Shown: in pieces, positions 18,887-26,541 of the stretch
Position numbering within the stretch: position 1 is the stretch's first letter
How the letters are laid out: every line of letters begins with the position of its first letter
Source of the DNA: Flavihumibacter petaseus NBRC 106054
GTDB taxonomy: Bacteria; Bacteroidota; Bacteroidia; Chitinophagales; Chitinophagaceae
Reading direction: 5' to 3'
Assembly (NCBI RefSeq): GCF_000974785.1
Contig: NZ_BBWV01000004.1
Coordinates: forward strand, 248,001 to 312,000
DNA length: 64,000 nt
Made by a program: the position numbers and the translations under genes
The notes under the pieces: model-generated
What the model was told of the DNA's origin: nothing
The model's database searches: none
The model's input: only the letters and a program-made list of their open reading frames with translations

Positions 18887-19513
18887 ATGCACATCAAGAA
18901 AGCGGCCTACCTGGTCAGCAGTCCCGATTGGGAAAAGTGTCCTTCGCCCGATCGTCCGGAATACGCCTTTATCGGAAGAAGCAACGTGGGAAAATCTTCC
19001 CTGATCAATATGCTCACCCGAAATCAGAAACTTGCCAAAACCTCAGGTTCGCCGGGTAAAACGCAAATGATCAACCACTTCACCATCAGCAGTGCCAAAA
19101 GCGAGGGAAAGCAGGAACAGCAGTGGTACCTGGTGGATCTGCCCGGTTACGGATTCGCTAAAGTGTCCATCAGTCAGCGGAAAAGCTGGGCAAAAATGAT
19201 TGAAAATTACCTGAGAAACCGCAGTAACCTGATGGCGGTGTTTGTGCTTATAGACAGCCGGCACAGCCCCCAGGATATTGATATCGACTTTGTAAACAGC
19301 CTGGGCGAATGGGAAATCCCTTTTACACTGGTATTTACGAAAGCAGATAAGGAAAATCAGAAGACTGTGGCCAAAAATGTGAAGGACTTTCTGAATGAAA
19401 TGCGGAAAACGTGGCAGTTTTTACCGGCTCATGTAGTCACCAGCGCTACAAAAGGACAGGGTCGCGAGAAACTCTTGCAAATGATTGATGAATCAAACGC
19501 CAATTTTCAGTAG
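18887..19513 (+). CDS. engB: Ribosome biogenesis GTP-binding protein EngB/YsxC
   Basis: A 208-residue small GTPase that helps assemble the large ribosomal subunit. The G motifs are in order: GRSNVGKSSL, SPGKTQMINHF, DLPGYGFAKV, TKADKENQKT and SATKGQGREK. Length and start (MHIKKAAYLVSS) fit the family. The -7 element just ahead of the ATG supports this start. A small secreted-protein gene follows 23 bases later. Confidence 0.96.
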   Translation: MHIKKAAYLVSSPDWEKCPSPDRPEYAFIGRSNVGKSSLINMLTRNQKLAKTSGSPGKTQMINHFTISSAKSEGKQEQQWYLVDLPGYGFAKVSISQRKSWAKMIENYLRNRSNLMAVFVLIDSRHSPQDIDIDFVNSLGEWEIPFTLVFTKADKENQKTVAKNVKDFLNEMRKTWQFLPAHVVTSATKGQGREKLLQMIDESNANFQ

Positions 19514-19536
19514 ATTTCATATCACAATAAATGCAT

Positions 19537-19986
19537 ATGAGACTATTTTTTGTTCTTCTCGCCTTATTTGGTGGCATCACTGTTTCCCGGGGTCAGTATG
19601 GTGGTTATACGGCAGACAGTAAAACTGCCGGTGACGCTGTAAAAGCGGCTGCGTTTAAGAATGGCTATCAATACCTGATCACTTTTGAAGAGACCAACGC
19701 CGGAGCCATTAATGTGAATAAGCAAACCAACTACCTTGTCGTTTATGTGTATCAAAATCCGAATAATCAGGCTGTTACACAGCGGGCGCACCTGATGACA
19801 CCGGACAGTGTTTTGTTGAAACAATATTCTGCCAAACCGGATAACCTGGGACGGGTAGGAACAGCAGCGGTGTCCCGGCTTCGGTTCCGGACGAGAAACT
19901 TCAATGGCGGCGATGGGGATACCCGCCCCGTAAAATTTGAGGCAAATCCAAAGGCAACGATCTACGTTTTCTACAAGAAGGCCTAG
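19537..19986 (+). CDS. Small secreted protein, unknown function
   Basis: A 149-residue protein with a clean signal peptide (MRLFFVLLALFGGITVSRG, cleavage before QYGG). The mature part has alternating strands such as YLITFEETNAGAINVNKQ and NYLVVYVYQNPN, suggesting a small beta-rich periplasmic or surface domain. I recognise no family. The ATG at 19537 gives the better signal peptide; an in-frame ATG at 19531 adds two residues. The 3' end overlaps the convergent YkuK-like gene by four bases. Confidence 0.7.
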   Translation: MRLFFVLLALFGGITVSRGQYGGYTADSKTAGDAVKAAAFKNGYQYLITFEETNAGAINVNKQTNYLVVYVYQNPNNQAVTQRAHLMTPDSVLLKQYSAKPDNLGRVGTAAVSRLRFRTRNFNGGDGDTRPVKFEANPKATIYVFYKKA

Positions 19987-20456
19987 TTCACTACCTTGTT
20001 GGCGCAACTGCTGCTGGCAAAGGCTTCGGGCTTGGCCTTAAACGCAAAGCCCATTCCGAGGATGTAGCCCATCGCCTCCTTCAGTGCATCATTACTTTTG
20101 AAATGCGGGTTGGTGTTGATGTCGGCGTGCACTTCCATATCAACATTATACTCAGTAAATAACTGGCACAATTCGTAGGCAATTTCAATGCTGCGCGCTA
20201 CTTCAACCAGCATCCTTTCCTTAATGCTGTATTTCTGGCGCGTCTTTTCATTGTGAATGAACATAAAGCCCCCGTGGCCTTCCCTGAGAAAAACAATAAC
20301 CGTGGCAAATTCTGTTTCAGCACCTTTTACCTGCGAATCAGTTCCGATGCAAACTTTGAGGTGGTAGCCATTGGCAGTTTCCCGCCTGATGGCTCTTTCT
20401 ACGGCGTCTCTGATCGGAAGATCGATCGGATCGCCATTAAATTTTCTCCATAACAT
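19983..20456 (-). CDS. YkuK-like RNase H-fold protein (DUF458)
   Basis: About 157 residues starting MLWRKFNGDPIDLP. The family features are LKVCIGTDSQVKGAETEFATVI, an Asp-bearing strand like an RNase H fold, then RMLVEVARSIEIAYEL and DMEVHADINTNPHFKSN with a second Asp cluster. Nuclease activity is not established for the family. An upstream in-frame ATG at 20492 would add 12 residues without family similarity. It may be the last gene of the long minus-strand run, although 99 bases separate it from the CoA-binding gene. Confidence 0.8.
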   Translation of the reverse strand: MLWRKFNGDPIDLPIRDAVERAIRRETANGYHLKVCIGTDSQVKGAETEFATVIVFLREGHGGFMFIHNEKTRQKYSIKERMLVEVARSIEIAYELCQLFTEYNVDMEVHADINTNPHFKSNDALKEAMGYILGMGFAFKAKPEAFASSSCANKVVN

Positions 20457-20555
20457 AAAAATGGGTTTTCGTAAGTTACCGAAAAACTCCATTTAATGCG
20501 CAGGACGGCCATGTTAGCGATTTTTTAATTTCCACAACCGTGAATAAGATTTCGG

Positions 20556-20924
20556 CTAGTACTGGCCGGTACTTAGCAATACAAGGGTACAGGCCTCCTG
20601 GGGATAAATCTGGTTTTCGCGGGCAAGGTCTGCAAGCTCTTCATTTTCAGCACCCGGATTGAAAATAATCCGTTTGGGCTTCAGTTGCAGGATATAATCG
20701 TAATACTCCTTCTGATGGGTCGGGGAAAGATAAAGCGTAACTGTGTCGACTGCTTCCAATGGCTTTTTTTCAGTTCCAATCGCCACCCCGGCAACTGTGG
20801 CAGGCCGCCGGCCAATCGCTTCAACCGGGTGGCCATTTGCTATTAGCTTATTAACCGCCAGAAAACTATAACGGGAAGGATTATCCGATGCCCCCAATAC
20901 GAGCGTCTTTTTCTTTTCTGCCAT
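20556..20924 (-). CDS. CoA-binding (YccU-type Rossmann) protein
   Basis: A 122-residue single-domain protein of the CoA_binding_2 family. It starts KKTLVLGASDNPSRYSF, the nucleotide-binding loop, followed by HPVEAIGRRPATVAG, DTVTLYLSPTHQKEYYDYIL, and the closing IFNPGAENEELADLARE. The family is thought to bind CoA or an acyl-CoA; its reaction is unknown. It begins five bases behind the GbsR-type regulator gene and is likely co-transcribed. Proximity to a polyketide operon is suggestive only. Confidence 0.88.
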   Translation of the reverse strand: MAEKKKTLVLGASDNPSRYSFLAVNKLIANGHPVEAIGRRPATVAGVAIGTEKKPLEAVDTVTLYLSPTHQKEYYDYILQLKPKRIIFNPGAENEELADLARENQIYPQEACTLVLLSTGQY

Positions 20925-20929
20925 ACATT

Positions 20930-21436
20930 TTATTTCAACAGTTTAACAAGATTGCCCCAAAACCAACTTTCTTCGGCCCTGATCATCTGTTCCATCGTTC
21001 TGTCAGCCTGTGTTGCGAATTTCCTAATGCCGGAGACAGCATCAATAAATGCTTTATGTTCCGGATTCCGCTTGTCACATTCAACATTTTCAAAAGTACC
21101 CAGCATCATCATCAGCGGCTCCAGCTCTCTTTTCTTCCGTTCCTTCACAATCTGCCTGGCTACCTTCCAGATATCCTTTTCCGCCGTAAAAAATTCTTTA
21201 CGTTCACCGGGTATCACTACCCGGTATACCAGCCCCCAGTTAATCAACTCCCGGATATTCATATTGACATTTCCGCGACTGATAGTTAATGCTTCCATCA
21301 CATCATCCTGGCTCATCGCATCAGCCGACACCAGTAATAACGCATGAATCTGCGCCATGGTTTTATTAATACCCCATTGGGTAGCAAACGCACCCCACGA
21401 CTGAATAAACTGTTGCCTTGCTTCTTCTAGTTTCAT
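20930..21436 (-). CDS. GbsR/MarR family transcriptional regulator
   Basis: A 168-residue winged-helix regulator starting MKLEEARQQFIQSWGAFATQ. The GbsR-type features are WGINKTMAQIHALLLVSADA, DDVMEALTISRGNVNMNIRE as recognition helix region, and WGLVYRVVIPGERKEFFTAE as wing. A helical C-terminus would dimerise. The same frame is open upstream through the tail of the DUF5723-like gene, but family alignment places the start at 21436. A perfect 8-bp inverted repeat lies 16 bases upstream, consistent with self-regulation. Control of the polyketide operon is inference from position. Confidence 0.88.
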   Translation of the reverse strand: MKLEEARQQFIQSWGAFATQWGINKTMAQIHALLLVSADAMSQDDVMEALTISRGNVNMNIRELINWGLVYRVVIPGERKEFFTAEKDIWKVARQIVKERKKRELEPLMMMLGTFENVECDKRNPEHKAFIDAVSGIRKFATQADRTMEQMIRAEESWFWGNLVKLLK

Positions 21437-22773
21437 GAGACTGAATGTATCATTTTTCAATAAATACTGAAAAATTAATACGGAATAACCACCTCCGTTT
21501 GCCATTTTACTGGAACTGAAAATATTCCCCAGATTATGAAATCCAACCAGCAACGGGCCTGCTTTTCCAGCAAGTCCCAGCCAGAACTGGTTATTGTAAT
21601 TGCATTGCAGCGGCAAATAAACACCCCAGGTTCTTGTCTCCCAGCGGGGGGTGACCCGGAACAGGCCAATGCCCCTGGAATAAAGCTCAGATTTACCCAA
21701 CAGCGGAGTCAGGTTCAAACTCAGGTCGGCATTCAGAAAAAACTGTCCGCCCATCCAGTAATCAACATTAATTACCAGCCTTGCAGGATAAAAGATCCGG
21801 AAAACTTCGTCCGGAAATGTCGTGGGGATGACTGAACTGAGCGAATCCGTAAAATCAGCAAGGCTTTTTACAGGGTCCCCATATCCATCAGTGATACGCC
21901 GATTTTCCAGTCATAGTCATAATACGCCTCCTCATCTTCCATACCGGAACTAATGCCGGACTTAACAAGCAGCTCCACACCAATGCCGAACGAAAAGCCC
22001 GTTTTTGTGGCTTTCAGGAACTCGCTGATATTGTTTTTATCGCTAACCTGATCATTCCACCGATCATAATTCGACGAGTAGCTGTAGGTGAAACCACCCT
22101 GGTTCAGCAGGTAGTCTGTCTGATCCCCGGAATTTATGGTTACCATATCAACATCATCCACGTCAGCGCGAAAGCCGCTGATTCCCCGGTTGATCTTCAC
22201 CGTTACGCCGGCATTCAGCCTGTAACCGGCCCTGTCCACAATAGTCTGACCATAACTGGCAAATAGTTCAAGAATACTGCTGTTCCTGAGTTCGCCGGTG
22301 AAAGGACCGTTTTGCCTGTTCAGTTCAACATATGACCCGATTGAACTGACGGTGTCTTTGTAACTGTATTCAGAGGTCTTGATGTCGGAAAATGTGCGGA
22401 TGTTCGCCCCGAAAGCTACAGCCCGCTTGCGGCCCCAGGCAATCCGCGTGTTGAAAATGTTTGCATTGCTGACCGAACACCCAAATCGCGCAAACTCCCC
22501 GCCAATAACCTGAAATTTTGACCGGGCCGGAGATCCTATCAGAGAGTAGTCCAGTATCCTGACTGCATTGGTCTGGTACTGCACCTGCAATCCGGCAATT
22601 GTAACATCCCAGGGATAAGGCGTATTGACAATTGCAGCCGGATTTGATCCAGCGCCCAGCGAGCCTGCATAATTATAACCTTGTACTGCATTGTACTGCT
22701 GTGCAACCATACCGGAACCGGATAGCAGGCATGCCGTCAATAACGCTGCCACTGCCTCAATACGCATTGCCAT
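21437..22773 (-). pseudogene. DUF5723-like outer membrane protein gene, frame-broken
   Basis: Signal peptide plus beta-barrel-like protein read in two frames. The first 301 codons (22773-21868) start with a signal sequence, then YNYAGSLGAGSNPAAIVNTP, and stop after SLMDMGTL. The continuation KSLADFTDSLSSVIP, PARLVINVDYWMGGQFF, VTPRWETRTWGVYLPLQ and GPLLVGFHNLGN is in the -1 frame from about 21885 onward and belongs to the same family. That second frame has no stop before the regulator gene and runs into it. Either a real frameshift or small deletion, or a sequencing error. The start overlaps the FAD gene by 17 bases, so it belonged to the operon. Confidence 0.75.
21452..21475. promoter_or_regulatory. 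Perfect inverted repeat, candidate GbsR/MarR operator
   Basis: ATTTTTCA (21452-21459) and TGAAAAAT (21468-21475) are exact reverse complements separated by eight bases. The repeat centre lies 27 bases upstream of the regulator's ATG. MarR-class dimers typically bind such palindromes. Binding is inference. Confidence 0.5.
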
Positions 22774-23896
22774 GGGTTTGGCGAATCAAAAATTGCGTAA
22801 GCATCGGAACTTTTTTAGCAGTACCGACCAGCAGCCGGGTAAGGGCCGGGTCACCAAAAAAACGCTGAATAATTCTTCCCGCACGCAGCCTGGAAGAAAA
22901 ATTTCGCGCCCATTGGCGGCTATAAACGTTTTCCATTGAAGCCCGTGACAATTGTCCCCTTAAAAAACCATCTGCCGCACCCGCAGCCATCTTTCCTGCC
23001 CGTAGAGCCATGCTCATCCCGTTACCGCAAAGCGGCGATATCATGCCTGCTGAATCGCCTGCCATCAGCACATGCGATTCGACGCTTTTTTTGGGTGAAA
23101 ATGAAATCTGAGAGATACTCACCGGATTGGCACTTACAAATGTTGCAGTTTTCCAGATCCGGGCAAGGTGCGGATTCCTGCAAAGAATCTCCTGTTCCAT
23201 CGCAGAGATGCTGTTATTGCAAAGTCCAAGGTTAGCCGCACTCGTCATATAGCAAAGACAATACTCCCCTCCTTCAACAGCTGAAATACCGCAATAGCCA
23301 TCCTGAAAATTGTGAAGCGCTATCCTGTCTGCAGGTAAGTCGCACCGGATATGATACTTGATGCCGATATAGTTATTCAGTTTATGTGGCTTCCCGCCAA
23401 TAAAACTCCTTTTCCAGCGGACATCCAGGTTGCTTCTTTTTCCAAAGCAGCCAAGGGCCACCTGGCAGGCAAATACCTGTTTACCTACAAAAACATGGTG
23501 CTGATTACTTTCAAAGGTTATATCATCCACCTTGTGCCCTTCCAGGATTTCGACGCCGGCAGATCGGGCCAACCCCGCAAGTCTGGCATCCAGCCCATAC
23601 CTGCTGGCACCAAACCCGCCGGGATTTAATGGAGCAAACAGAAAACTGCCATCAGGAGCGCTCACCTGAAGGTTGCGGATTTTCGGAAACTCCGGGTCCG
23701 GGAATTCACATCCCAAATGCATAAGAAAATCGCGGCTTTCTTCACCGATATATTCTCCGCATACGCGTTGAACCGGATAGAAGTTTTTTTCAATCAACAT
23801 TACCTGATATCCCTGGCGACCCAGCAGGATCGCTGCAGACAGGCCAGCCAGACCACCGCCAGCTACAATAACATCATATGTCGTAACCTGCTTCAT
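22757..23896 (-). CDS. FAD-dependent oxidoreductase of the polyketide operon
   Basis: A 379-residue flavoprotein of the geranylgeranyl reductase/aromatic hydroxylase group. The Rossmann motif GGGLAGLSAA lies at residues 13-22, VCGEYIGEES follows near 46, and the second FAD motif MAGDSAGMISPLCGNGMSMA lies near 278-297. The start ATG overlaps the methyltransferase stop (ATGA), which selects 23896 over an in-frame ATG 16 codons earlier. It probably hydroxylates or otherwise oxidises the aromatic ring made by the polyketide synthase. Reduction of a prenyl or alkyl chain is the alternative. Confidence 0.85.
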   Translation of the reverse strand: MKQVTTYDVIVAGGGLAGLSAAILLGRQGYQVMLIEKNFYPVQRVCGEYIGEESRDFLMHLGCEFPDPEFPKIRNLQVSAPDGSFLFAPLNPGGFGASRYGLDARLAGLARSAGVEILEGHKVDDITFESNQHHVFVGKQVFACQVALGCFGKRSNLDVRWKRSFIGGKPHKLNNYIGIKYHIRCDLPADRIALHNFQDGYCGISAVEGGEYCLCYMTSAANLGLCNNSISAMEQEILCRNPHLARIWKTATFVSANPVSISQISFSPKKSVESHVLMAGDSAGMISPLCGNGMSMALRAGKMAAGAADGFLRGQLSRASMENVYSRQWARNFSSRLRAGRIIQRFFGDPALTRLLVGTAKKVPMLTQFLIRQTHGNAY

Positions 23897-24585
23897 TGCT
23901 GGTTCACTTCTGCCAGAATACTCCACCGGAAGGCCCATGCCCAACGAATCTGGTAATCATCAATGCCCGCTTTACGCAACAACCTCACCCATTCCTCCCT
24001 CCTGAATCCTCTGAGCACAGACAGCGGTGCGTCATTTTTCACGAGTACGGAGCGGGAAAGGAGCGCTGTGATCCATTTAATCGAATAATAAGCAACCGGA
24101 TGTCTATGGAGGTCATTGATAAAAAATCCGATGTTGCAATACTCCTTCATCCACTTTAGCTGTGCCACCAATTCATCATCAGAAAAGTGATGGCAAAACA
24201 GGGAGGAAAAAATAATATCAGGCTTTTCAGAAAATGTGACCTGCCTGTAATCACTGTGTAGGTATCGGGTACCGGGATCGTTTTCCCTTGCATACCGGAT
24301 GCACTCGCCATTAAGGTCAATGCCAGTCGTCGTTATGGATTTACCATTTGAAGTTGCCCAGCTTCTAATAGATGCAAGATTATCGCCACCACCACTGCCA
24401 ATTTCACAAATTGAAAATCCGGGCCTGCTTTTTACCAGAGCTGCTACTGCCTGGATGTTCAGCCTGTGACCACCGAGCAGGTGATTGATCGTTTTCAGTT
24501 CGATGAGATTCTGCCTGATGGCCTCAAACGGAACACCCGGCAAATCGAGCAATTCACTTGCCCGTGAGCGGTTATCCCATTTCAT
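23893..24585 (-). CDS. SAM-dependent methyltransferase of the polyketide operon
   Basis: A 230-residue class I methyltransferase. The SAM-binding motif is SICEIGSGGGDNLASI near residues 78-93, TTTGIDLNGECIRYAREN follows, and DIIFSSLFCHHFSD is motif IV/V. The C-terminal part (VLRGFRREEWVRLLRKAGID) resembles small-molecule methyltransferases. The start overlaps the polyketide synthase stop by four bases (ATGA) and its own stop overlaps the FAD gene start in the same way. The likely substrate is the polyketide product, at O or C; sequence does not say which. Confidence 0.85.
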   Translation of the reverse strand: MKWDNRSRASELLDLPGVPFEAIRQNLIELKTINHLLGGHRLNIQAVAALVKSRPGFSICEIGSGGGDNLASIRSWATSNGKSITTTGIDLNGECIRYARENDPGTRYLHSDYRQVTFSEKPDIIFSSLFCHHFSDDELVAQLKWMKEYCNIGFFINDLHRHPVAYYSIKWITALLSRSVLVKNDAPLSVLRGFRREEWVRLLRKAGIDDYQIRWAWAFRWSILAEVNQQ

Positions 24586-25667
24586 GACACAACAGCCTCC
24601 AGGCAGCAGGTTTCAATGCACAAGCCAGGGCCAAATGCTGCCATCAATGTTTTTCCGCCAGTGCCTTTGGCAAGCATCCGCGACAACACAAAAAGGACTG
24701 TCGGGCTTGACATATTTCCAAATTCGCGCAGTACACCATATGCATCTTCAAGCTGCGCATCAGGAAGGTCAAGGCAATGCGCTACAGCCTGCAGTATCCG
24801 TTTTCCGCCGGGATGAATACACCAATCGTCAACCTGGGCGGCAACCCATCCGGCATTCTCCAGCGCCCTATCGACCAGAGGACGAAAATCAGCACGGATA
24901 AGTTCCGGAATGTAACCACTTAAAGTCATGGCAAATCCGTAAGGGGTGATCTCCCAACACATATCTTTTTTCCCTGAAGGAAGAAATTCAGCGTAGAAAT
25001 CCCTGATCGTTGCCAGGCCGCCTTCACCGTTTCCCAGCAGTACCGCAGCCGATCCGTCACCAAACAGCAATGAAGCAGCAATATTATCCGGACTGGGTGT
25101 TTTCTGAAAATGAAGTGTGCACAATTCAGTGCATACGATCAGCACCCTCGCATCACGTTCGGCCCTGCATATCTGATCACCCTGGCGTAACGCATGTATC
25201 GCAGCGTAACATCCCATGAAATTAATGGAAGATCGCTTTGTGGACCGGGGGAATCCCAGTAGTTCGACCAGTTCAACATCCAGACCAGGGGCGCTCATGC
25301 CGGTGCAACTTACTGTAATCAGGTGCGTAACGCATTCCTGGCGGAGGCACTGATCCTGCAGACAATTGTTGATAGCTGCCACAGAGAGACCGGCAGCATA
25401 CCGTTTGTACCAATCCATCCTTTTCGAGATATCGGGAAAAGGTTCCAGTGATTCCTCAGGTGAATAAAATTGCCAGGCAGCCGGCGGCAAACTATAATCC
25501 GGTATCACTGAATAACGGTTGTCTATACCCGAATGCTGATACAGGTAGGCAAGCTTTCTTCTTTCAACCGGGTCAAGGGCAAATACACCTTCCATAAAAT
25601 GGCGGATATCCATTTGCTGGTGTTTATACCCGGGGACGGCCGTACCTATTGAAATTATTTTAGTCAA
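24582..25667 (-). CDS. Type III polyketide synthase
   Basis: A 361-residue chalcone-synthase-fold enzyme that extends an acyl-CoA starter with malonyl-CoA. The catalytic triad is complete: Cys153 in NFMGCYAAIHAL, His285 in DWCIHPGGKRIL and Asn318 in REFGNMSSPTVLF. SCTGMSAPGLDVELVELLGF and AASLLFGDGSAAVLLG are further family segments. The partner genes suggest an alkylresorcinol- or pyrone-type product from a fatty acyl starter. The starter cannot be read from sequence. It overlaps the UbiA-like gene by eight bases and the methyltransferase gene by four. Confidence 0.95.
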   Translation of the reverse strand: MTKIISIGTAVPGYKHQQMDIRHFMEGVFALDPVERRKLAYLYQHSGIDNRYSVIPDYSLPPAAWQFYSPEESLEPFPDISKRMDWYKRYAAGLSVAAINNCLQDQCLRQECVTHLITVSCTGMSAPGLDVELVELLGFPRSTKRSSINFMGCYAAIHALRQGDQICRAERDARVLIVCTELCTLHFQKTPSPDNIAASLLFGDGSAAVLLGNGEGGLATIRDFYAEFLPSGKKDMCWEITPYGFAMTLSGYIPELIRADFRPLVDRALENAGWVAAQVDDWCIHPGGKRILQAVAHCLDLPDAQLEDAYGVLREFGNMSSPTVLFVLSRMLAKGTGGKTLMAAFGPGLCIETCCLEAVVS

Positions 25668-26541
25668 GGAGCTTCAATATTAAAATAAAGAGAAACCCTG
25701 CATTGGAACATATCGACGAAATCAGGTTCATGCGCATCAGGTGATCAAAATCAGCCGCCCCTGGATCCTTCCAGACTGCCGCCGCCCATTTTGTGAAATA
25801 AATCAGCACAGGAAGAAAAAACAACAGCAGTAACAGGTATCGTGTCAGTTCCAGTTGCAAAGCAAAATGCAATCCAAGTGCCAGGAATGCCAAACTAAAT
25901 AACGCCCCGGAAAAAAGAAAGGTTGCTTTGATCCCCAGTAACCTGCTGATCGAATGAACGTTATCCTGTTTATCCTGCTCGTGCTGGTAAACCTGGGTAA
26001 GCGGATAGGCTCCCCCGATGAGCAATGTACTGGCGACACAACCCGTAAGGGAAGGATTAAGGGAATGATGCAGGTGTGCTGCGTGGTAAGAGAGCGCATA
26101 GACCAGCGCGCCCTGGCAAATAATGACCAGCAGAAAACCGCCAACCGGGAACCGCTTTATTCTTGTCAGCCTGCTGCTGTATAATCTGGAGGCCATGATA
26201 TACAGGAGAACACCAAGGGCAAACCAGGGTGTTATCAGAAAAGAAAGCCCTATGGCCAGGAGGTCCATAATGTTTACGACAGTAAGCAATTCCGTTGTCG
26301 GTTGAAGCGGATTCCTGATGCCCCCGACAGCTGATGTATCCCGGTCTGAGTATCCATTAAATCCGTTACTGGCAGGATAAACAAGCAGATGAAGGATAAT
26401 ACCGGCAAGAAGAGTGCTCCGCCAATCCGTATAAACTGTCTGGCTGACAGCGAACAAAAAAACTGGCAAAAGAAAAAACGAAAATGGAAACCGTAGCAGT
26501 TGTATTGTCGATGGTTTAAGCATAATGCTGCTAATAGTCAT
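25660..26541 (-). CDS. UbiA-like prenyltransferase, membrane
   Basis: A 293-residue protein with about eight membrane helices. The first Asp motif region reads SNGFNGYSDRDTSAVGG near residues 59-75 and the second HEQDKQDNVHSISRLLG near 188-204. Both correspond to the diphosphate/Mg sites of UbiA, though with fewer acidic residues than classic members. A GAAGAGAA ribosome site before 26541 supports this start, inside the last codons of the barrel gene. It may prenylate the polyketide aromatic ring. Being an inactive or altered member is a possibility. Confidence 0.82.
   Translation of the reverse strand: MTISSIMLKPSTIQLLRFPFSFFLLPVFLFAVSQTVYTDWRSTLLAGIILHLLVYPASNGFNGYSDRDTSAVGGIRNPLQPTTELLTVVNIMDLLAIGLSFLITPWFALGVLLYIMASRLYSSRLTRIKRFPVGGFLLVIICQGALVYALSYHAAHLHHSLNPSLTGCVASTLLIGGAYPLTQVYQHEQDKQDNVHSISRLLGIKATFLFSGALFSLAFLALGLHFALQLELTRYLLLLLFFLPVLIYFTKWAAAVWKDPGAADFDHLMRMNLISSICSNAGFLFILILKLLD

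Noticed and set aside
21437-21754. A fusion of DUF5723 tail and GbsR regulator as one 274-residue protein
   Set aside because: The regulator's family start is at 21436 and the upstream part is the displaced end of another family, so this is two genes in one open frame.
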